Assembly (NCBI GenBank): GCA_963575745.1
Contig: CAUYUJ010009524.1
Coordinates: 289,135-314,134 of the forward strand
Length of the DNA: 25,000 nt
Origin: Prorocentrum cordatum
Taxonomy: Eukaryota > Sar > Dinophyceae > Prorocentrales > Prorocentraceae
Direction: 5' to 3'
A program made the position numbers and the translations under genes. The notes below the pieces were generated by a model that ran no database searches, had not been told where the DNA came from, and worked only from the letters and a program-made list of their open reading frames with translations. Positions 19,909-25,000 of this stretch are shown piece after piece; positions within the stretch are counted from its first letter, which is position 1; the number at the start of each line of letters is the position of its first letter.

Positions 19909-20394
19909 TTATTCGGACTCGTCGCTCGCCAGATCGTAGTACTCGGCGTTCCACCTGTCTTCGTTTGAATAGTGGTTCTGCTGCTCGCTAATTCCCTCGT
20001 GCTTCACGTTTCGTCGTCGCACTCGTCTTCCTTCTGGCGTCGTAGCAAGTCTTCGGAGGGGACAGGCATGGGTCGCTGGCCCGTGCGCATCGGATTCTGG
20101 TGCGCCTCGCAGTGGTCGCGGGTGGACAAGAGCGCTGATGGCTCTTGAGGGGCCCAGCGCGCGGACCATCGCGTCCCCGTTCTCGTAGTGGCGGCCAACG
20201 CTCATGTCCATGGGCATCATCGTGCCGTGGGGCTTGTTCTTCGCGGGATTCGTGAGTTCGCATGTGGCTTTGCTGGCGAAGGTTTCTGTGATTGTTTTCC
20301 CCTCGGCGGTCACGGTCCTGAGGAAGTTCAGCCCCTCTAGCGCGGCGTACATGATGAAGATGGGCTCGTTCTGCTCGTCGCTCTCGTCCTCTTC
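19909..20394 (-). CDS. Unknown protein segment, possible C-terminal part of a heptad-repeat gene
   Basis: The minus frame is open from 20394 down to the TAA at 19909-19911 (161 codons; the first ATG is at 20352). It begins with an acidic stretch (EEDESDEQNEP) and continues with MYAALEGLNFLRTVTAEGKT and further sequence of ordinary composition, which sets it apart from the low-complexity frames around it. After about residue 85 an alternative frame (LLSTRDHCEAHQNPMRTGQR, ending near 20004) looks equally natural, so a frameshift is likely. Immediately upstream, the 21-bp heptad array reads SYDGHE in a frame one shift away from this one, suggesting it was once fused to the array. I do not recognise the family. 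Confidence 0.4.
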   Translation of the reverse strand, partial: EEDESDEQNEPIFIMYAALEGLNFLRTVTAEGKTITETFASKATCELTNPAKNKPHGTMMPMDMSVGRHYENGDAMVRALGPSRAISALVHPRPLRGAPESDAHGPATHACPLRRLATTPEGRRVRRRNVKHEGISEQQNHYSNEDRWNAEYYDLASDESE

Positions 20395-20403
20395 TCATGG
20401 CCG

Positions 20404-21033
20404 TCGTAGCTCAGCCGTTTGCTCTCGGAGTCCTGATCGCGGCCCTCGTAGCTCGGCTTGTTGCCCCCATAGTTCGATTGGTGGTCCTCGTAGCTGTGTC
20501 GGGGGCTCTAGAGGCTCAGCTCGTGGACCTTCTAGTTTAGATGGTAGCGCTCGCAGCTTTGCTGGAGGCCCTTGTGTTTCAGCTCGTGTCCCGCATAACT
20601 CAGCTCGTGGCCTTTGTAGCCTAGCTGGTGGCCCTCGTAGTCCAGCTGGCCTCGCAGCCCTGCTTCTGGCCCTCGTAATTCGGCTTGCCGACCTCGAAGC
20701 TCAGCTTGTGCCCCACGCAGCCCTGCAGGTGGCTCTGGAAGCTCGGCTGGTGGAGCTGGTATCCCCGCTGGTGGTTCCCGTAGCTCTGCTTGTGGCCTAA
20801 ATGGCTCAGCAAGTGGTCCTCGTACCTAAGCTGGTGGCTCTCGTAGCTCGGCAGGTGGCTCCGGTGCCTCGACTGGTGGCTGTCGTAATTCTGCGCGCGC
20901 GGCCGTCGTAGCTCAGCGCGTGGTTTCCCTAGCTCAGCTGGTGGCTCTCGGAGTCCTGATCGCGGCCCTCGTAGCTCGGCTTGTTGCCCCCGTAGTTCGA
21001 TTGGTGGTCCTCGTAGCTGTGTCGGGGGCTCTA
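20404..21033 (-). repeat. 21-bp minisatellite, array 1
   Basis: Diverged 21-bp units with plus-strand consensus close to GTAGCTCAGCTGGTGGTCCTC. On the minus strand one frame reads heptads of the type EDHQLSY, with Tyr, Glu and His best conserved; other frames read PPAELRG or, on the plus strand, VAQLVVL. A longer-range repeat is present: 20421-20511 recurs at 20944-21034, an offset of 523 bp. Minus-strand stops occur in the EDHQLSY frame (for example near 20512). Confidence 0.85.
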
Positions 21034-22150
21034 GAGATCCCGACTTCCTTCGGGAAGACGACAGTGGTCAACAGGATGTTGCAGCCCCTTTTCAGCTTTG
21101 TGTGCCAAGGCCAGATGGAGTCGCGGAAGCATCCGCGACCACCAGTGCTGGTCCAAGTTGTGTTGCAGCCTCAGCGCGCTCCGAGGCGGCAGCTTCGAGA
21201 ATGGAAGGGGTCGAGGTTGGGGTGGAGTCGGGGTCGGGATCGGACTGAGTCTTCCCTGTCCGAGGCCTCGGGGTTTCCATCGGCCTGGCAGGGTGCCCGT
21301 CTGCACCTCACCTTCGTTGCCGTTTCTATTCCTTTTTATCAGACAGGGCCATGCCCAGATGTGTTTCAGGTAGCCATGATTACACAGGGCAATGCCCCCA
21401 AAAGGTATCTCCTGGAGGAAATGCGGTCTTTTTGCAGCATCTCCTCGGGTGATGTGAGTTTTTACGTTGAGGTCTCTGGACCTGCGCGGCGGGTTCGATC
21501 TGGGGTCCCCGAGGCCGTCCTTTTTACTGCTGCGTGTGTGTCCACGGCCGTGGGGCGCTGGAGGTTATTCTCCCCCTGCGGTGACAGCTGCGAAGGGGGG
21601 CCGCTCCGTCTCCAATGCGTCGCGGTCGCTGGACTCGCGCGGCGGGTTCGGTCTGGGGTCCCCGAGGCCGTCCTTTTCACTGCTGAGCGCTGTCTACCTC
21701 CCCCTGCTTGCACGGCCGTGGGGCGCTGGAGGTAATTCCCCCCGCGGTGACCGTTGCGCAGGGGGGCCGCCTATCCTACCGAGAACGTCGGGACACGGGG
21801 GAGGTCAGCCTCTGTCTTCCCCGACCTGTGCATCCCGTCGCCTCACACCTTTGGGCCCTCTCCTGGTTCTGCGCAGTCTCTGGGTCTACGCAGGCCAGCG
21901 AGGGGCTTTCAAGGCATGCAACTGTGGCTCATGTCTCGCGCAGCCGACGGATGCCCTGCTGTTGGCGGCCGAGCCGAGGGTCGATCCGTGGGGGGGGGGG
22001 CATAGTAAGGAGCTCGCGAAGCCCCCTCCCCGAAGCGGCGCTCGCCGAGGCGAGGTCGCCCTATTTTTTGCACCTGCTGCTCGGTGTATTTGAATTACAG
22101 CATTTCCCACACGCTGTAAGGAGCCGCCTGCTTGGCTGATGTGGTGAAGC
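21034..22150. other. Unrelated GC-rich segment between two copies of the duplicated array
   Basis: This roughly 1.1-kb stretch has no 21-bp periodicity and is bracketed by array 1 and array 2. It contains an imperfect tandem duplication: the motif GCGCGGCGGGTTCG recurs at 21484 and 21637, and CACGGCCGTGGGGCGCTGGA at about 21543 and 21711, so the copies are offset by 153-168 bp. Several open plus frames run through but look like unselected GC-rich sequence. I see no transposon ends. Confidence 0.5.
21482..21780. repeat. Imperfect tandem duplication, unit about 150-170 bp
   Basis: Two copies share GGGGTCCCCGAGGCCGTCCT and the downstream GGAGGT/GGGGGGCCG blocks. The second copy has about 15 extra bases in the middle. 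Confidence 0.7.
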
Positions 22151-22174
22151 CGTGGAGGTCAAAAACAAACCGCG

Positions 22175-23200
22175 TAGTTCAGGTGGTAGCGTTCGCAGCT
22201 TTGAAGGAGGCCCTTGCTGTTCAGCTCGTGTCTCGCATAACTCAGCTCGTGGCCTTTGTCGCCTAGCTGGTGGCCCTCGTAGTCCAGCTGGCCTCGTAGC
22301 CCGGCTTCTGGCCCTCGTAATTCGGCTCGCCGACCTCGAAGCTCAGCTCGTGGCCTTCGCAGCCCTGCAGGTGGCTCTGGAAGCTCGACTGGTGGAGCTG
22401 CTATCCCCGCTGGTGGTTCCCGTAGCTCTTGTGGTCTAACTGGTTCAGCAAGTGGTCCTCGTAGTTAGGCTGGTGGCAATCGTAGCTCGACACGTGGCTC
22501 CGGTGCCTCAACTGGTGGTTGTCGTAATTCTTCGCGCGGCGGTCGTAGCTCAGCGCGTGGTTTCCCTAGCTCAGCTGGTGGCTCTCGGAGTCCTGATCGC
22601 GGCCCTCGTAGCTCGGCTTGTTTTCCCCGTAGTTCGATTGGTGGTCCTCGTAGCTGTGTCGGGGGCTCTCGAGGCTCTGCTCGTGGCACTGGTAGTTCAG
22701 CTGGTGGCACTGGTAGATATGCTGGAGGCCCTCGTTGCTCTGCTCGTGTTCCACGTAACGCAGCTTGTGATATCCGTGGCTCCGCCGGTGGCCCTCGTAG
22801 TTTTGCTGGTGGCCTTCGTAGCCCAGCTTGCGCACCTCGACGCTTAGCTGGTGCTCGTAGTCCTGCTGATGGCTCTGGCAGCTGAGCTGGTGGTGTTGGT
22901 AGCTCAGCGGAGGGCTCTCGTAACTCTGCAGGTGGTCCTCGTAGCACAGGTGGTGGACGTCGTAGCTCAGCATGTGGTCCTCGTAGCTCAGCTGGTGGTT
23001 TTCGTGGCTCGGCAGGTAGCCCTGGTAGTCCAGCTGATGGCACTCGCGGCTCTGCGCGCGGCCTTCGTAGCACAGCTTGTGGTCCCCGTAGCTCAGCTGG
23101 TGGCTCTTGAAGGTGGCCCACGAGGCTCTGCGCGTTACCTTAGAAGTTCTGAACGTAGATCTTTGTAGCTCTGCTGGTGCCCTTGTAGCTCTGCAGTGGT
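22175..23200 (-). repeat. 21-bp minisatellite, array 2
   Basis: Same unit as array 1. The first 0.5 kb (22175-22669) is a near copy of 20533-21033, offset by 1637-1642 bp. Beyond it the array continues with further diverged units to about 23200. On the minus strand the EDHQLSY-type heptads stay in one frame with no stop from about 23130 to 22566, roughly 25-30 units. That would suit either in-frame unequal exchange or former coding constraint. Tyr- and His-rich heptads are not a known structural repeat that I recognise. Confidence 0.85.
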
Positions 23201-23203
23201 CCC

Positions 23204-23692
23204 CTAAGCCTTCCTGTCCTCCTGAGCCTCCTGGGCCTCTTTTGCCTTCTTGGGTCTTCCTGGGTTGTACCAGTGGTCCCCGGCGGCGTGGTTGCACAGG
23301 GAGTCGTAGTCGTGGCAGCCTTGGTAGAACTCGTGGTCTTGGTGGTCGTCGTAGCACTGGTTGTCGTATCTGCTCTGGGGACTGGGGACCACGGTGGCTC
23401 CGGTATCTGAGAAAGGAAGCACTCAGGTCGCCCCAGCCCAGTACTGATCAGTATTGTCCTTTTTCGCCTGGGGGGCGATCGTAGTTTGGCTCGGCTTGAA
23501 GATGGCCACGGTTGGGTTCAGGCCGCCGCTCTTGCTGTCGTATTTGCCGTCGATATTGGTGGCGAGCTTGGTTTCGTATTGGTGATGGTTGTCGTAACTA
23601 CTTGGGCTGCTTGTTGCGCAGCTTGTCCTCGGGCTGCATGTGACGCATATCGTCGCGCGTGTGATGCGGCTCGTTCCGCTTTGAAATGGCCG
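23204..23692 (-). pseudogene. Tyr/Asp/His-rich protein segment with an in-frame TGA
   Basis: One minus frame is open from above 23690 to the TAG at 23204-23206, broken only by a TGA at 23423-23425. From about 23595 it reads YDNHHQYETKLATNIDGKYD and continues in ordinary, non-repetitive composition to WAGAT before the TGA. After the TGA it reads Tyr/Asp/His-rich sequence (RYDNQCYDDHQDHEFYQGCH) and ends in a Lys/Glu/Ala-rich helix-like tail. The Tyr-Asp-x-His flavour resembles the heptads of the adjoining array, so both may derive from one gene. The family is unknown. Either the gene is decayed, the TGA is a sequencing error, or an intron is present. Confidence 0.4.
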
Positions 23693-24005
23693 CCATCATG
23701 AAGGCGGTCGTAGCGATGGTCATGATGTCGTTGAGGTGTGGTTGTAGCCCGTGTCAGACGAGGTAGCCCGCCCCCTTGAGAGCTGCATATGTTCTGGTAG
23801 CATCAATTCGCGCTCGTATTTCTCTATGTATGCGTGTATGGTCTGGGCATACTCTCCTGGGTTTTTCCACCGAGGTGGTGGGTAGGTCTCTTAACCTTTA
23901 GGTCGTGTTGGAGATGTCTGCCTTGTAATTGAACAACTGGTGGTAGTTGCTCTCGAGCTGGTGGATGATGATGTGGTCGCGGTTGATCACCTTCACGTGG
24001 TACTT
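23598..24005 (-). pseudogene. Three consecutive protein-like segments in different frames
   Basis: Reading the minus strand downwards, 24005-23898 encodes KYHVKVINRDHIIIHQLESN and more, to a TAA. 23890-23720 encodes a segment containing PPPRWKNPGEYAQTIHAYIE, to a TGA. 23753-23598 encodes a segment with LNDIMTIATTAFMMAAISKR, to a TAG (its ATG is at 23723). Each has natural composition, unlike the GC-driven frames elsewhere, and each lies downstream of the previous one on the same strand. The next segment in the same direction is the Tyr/Asp/His-rich frame. This suggests a single gene broken by frameshifts, or exons with very short introns. I recognise no domain. A GTAAGT on the minus strand near 24005 could be a splice donor instead. 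Confidence 0.35.
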
Positions 24006-24124
24006 ACGCGCCCCGCCCGCCTCCGATGGCGCGGCGGCGCTTTGAAGTCGGCCCCCCACGGGCGCGCGCGCGGTCGGGCGCGGCGCCCGGCGGCGTTTGC
24101 GGCGGGTAGAGTCCCCGCAAACGG

Positions 24125-24240
24125 TCTTCCTTCTCCGCCTCCTCTTCCTTTCCCGCCTCCGCCGCCGCCTCCACCTCCTCCTCCTCCGCCTCCACCTCCT
24201 CCTCCTCCTCCTCCTCCTCCTCCTCCTCCTCCTCCTCCAG
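24125..24240. repeat. (CCT)n polypyrimidine tract
   Basis: Imperfect CTC/CCT repeats, becoming pure (CTC)n from about 24200. Frames across it are poly-Pro, poly-Leu or poly-Glu and are not called as genes. Confidence 0.85.
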
Positions 24241-24580
24241 GCACGTGTGTTGCGCGGCGCTATTGGAGGTGATCCTAAACAAGGAGCCGGAGGACGGTCC
24301 TTTGCTAATGCTTGCCCGCCCTACTGGGTTTCGTCCCCCCGCCGGCGTTCCGGCATGCGGAGTTTTGTTTCTTATTTGATGAGCAACCGCATTGCCCCCC
24401 TTTTGTCGCCGAGCGCGTTCCACTACGCGCAAAGTGCCGACTTGCAAACGTCAGAAAAAACCATACGTCTCTGCCTTTGCGTAATGTATCGTGCATTCCT
24501 TGCGGCGGATCCAGGCCATTTGCGAGGCAGCGACTTTGCGAGTAGAGGAACGCGCTTGTCTATTTTGGGGCTTTCATTCA
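24241..24580. other. Unique DNA, no supported gene
   Basis: Mixed composition. Short frames occur on both strands without motifs. It could be an intron preceding the Arg/Ser patch at 24607. Confidence 0.35.
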
Positions 24581-24606
24581 TCCACTCATCCTCCCTCGCC
24601 CCTCCT

Positions 24607-24807
24607 CGGAGGCACAGCCGCAGCCGCAGGAGACCGGGAGGCCGCGGCCGCTCCCGCTCCGCCTCCAGGGACCGCAAGAGGAGGTCGGCCTCCAGAGGAC
24701 CGGCGCCGCCGCCTCCGCGCGAAGGAAGGGCCTGCGGCTCGCCATGGGGGAAGCGGGTCCTGAGCGAGACTGGTGGGCTTGTTCTCCACCGCCGCCACCA
24801 TAAGTAG
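24607..24807 (+). CDS. Possible terminal exon with Arg/Ser-rich segment
   Basis: The plus frame ending in TAG at 24805-24807 reads, from 24607, an Arg/Ser-rich stretch including GRGRSRSASRDRKRRSASRG, then a Pro-rich and a basic tail ending RRHHK. Immediately upstream is a pyrimidine-rich tract with CACAG at 24613-24617, which suits a 3' splice site. This is the clearest of the three RS patches because Ser-Arg dipeptides use several codons (AGC, TCC, TCG with CGC, AGG, AGA), not one repeated DNA unit. Such tails occur in SR-type splicing factors, but no RNA-recognition motif is visible. The last 30 bases coincide with the left arm of an inverted repeat. Confidence 0.4.
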   Translation, partial: RRHSRSRRRPGGRGRSRSASRDRKRRSASRGPAPPPPREGRACGSPWGKRVLSETGGLVLHRRHHK

Positions 24808-24900
24808 GAGGGGGAGGGGGCCATCCGCCCCCATCTTCCTTCTCCTCCTCATCCACCTCCTTCCCCCCTCCAGCTTGTGGTGGTGGTGGAAAACAAGCCC
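24775..24900. repeat. Inverted repeat with nested G-rich/C-rich arms
   Basis: GGGCTTGTTCTCCACCGCCG at 24775-24794 (and CCACC to 24799) pairs with GGTGGTGGTGGAAAACAAGCCC at 24879-24900. Inside, AGGAGGGGGAGGGGG (about 24806) faces CCCCC and CCTCCT runs at 24830-24850. The whole 126-bp stretch can fold into one long hairpin, as MITE-like elements do. No flanking duplication was identified. Confidence 0.5.
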
Positions 24901-25000
24901 GTCAGAGACGGATCTGGAGGTTTGTCGCAGTTTTCGGGTGCTCGGGGCCCTCCACGGGCCCTGGGACTGTCAGAAAACGACTCAGGATGAAGCACTCGTC
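24901..25000. other. Right end of window, no feature seen
   Basis: The last 100 bases are GC-rich unique sequence containing the GGGCCCTCCACGGGCCC near-palindrome. Nothing else can be said. Confidence 0.3.

Noticed and set aside
22452-22847. Plus-strand Val/Leu-rich heptad frame, possibly a coiled coil or membrane protein
   Set aside because: It is the complementary reading of the 21-bp minisatellite. The minus strand connects better to ordinary protein-like segments at both ends.
1-25000. tRNA, rRNA and other structural RNA genes
   Set aside because: I looked for conserved tRNA box A/B patterns and rRNA-like blocks on both strands and saw none convincing. A covariance-model search would be decisive.

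Overview
This is a eukaryotic nuclear window, most likely from a dinoflagellate. The main evidence is at 13822-13843 (minus strand): a 22-nt stretch matching the conserved dinoflagellate spliced leader at 20 of 22 positions, lying upstream of a broken reading frame as expected for a retroposed trans-spliced mRNA. A broken Ty1/copia-type Gag, very high repeat load, GC-rich unique DNA and arginine/serine-coding patches fit that assignment. Genus and species cannot be decided from the sequence. No intact, confidently nameable gene was found.

Layout. 1-525: low-information flank ending in a (TTG)n tract. 526-7946: a 7.4-kb satellite block of about 39-bp near-palindromic units, mostly arranged as a 183-bp higher-order repeat, capped at both outer ends by an inverted copy of the same 17-bp unique sequence. 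7947-11300: more than 3 kb of trinucleotide repeats, first GTA-type, then a 130-bp unique plug, then CAT-type. 11393-16760: GC-rich DNA with (CTC)n/(GGA)n tracts, two Arg/Ser-coding patches that look like exon fragments, a 181-bp MITE-like element, the spliced-leader-tagged retrocopy, and a degenerate (GGCCTCTTG)-type repeat. 16760-19300: more balanced composition, with a small hairpin element, a possible tRNA-iMet primer-binding site and a copia-Gag pseudogene. 19909-24005: a minus-strand locus with protein-like segments at both ends and two arrays of a 21-bp (7-codon) minisatellite between them, containing a duplicated 0.5-kb segment that flanks about 1.1 kb of unrelated DNA. 24100-25000: a (CCT)n tract, a third Arg/Ser-coding patch and a hairpin-forming inverted repeat.

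The long open frames across the satellite (up to 679 codons, on both strands) follow from unit lengths of 39 and 183 bp, both multiples of three and poor in stops. They are not evidence of protein genes. The items most worth following up are the inverted-repeat-capped satellite, the spliced-leader retrocopy, the minus-strand heptad-repeat locus and the three Arg/Ser patches. All alignments and counts were made by eye.
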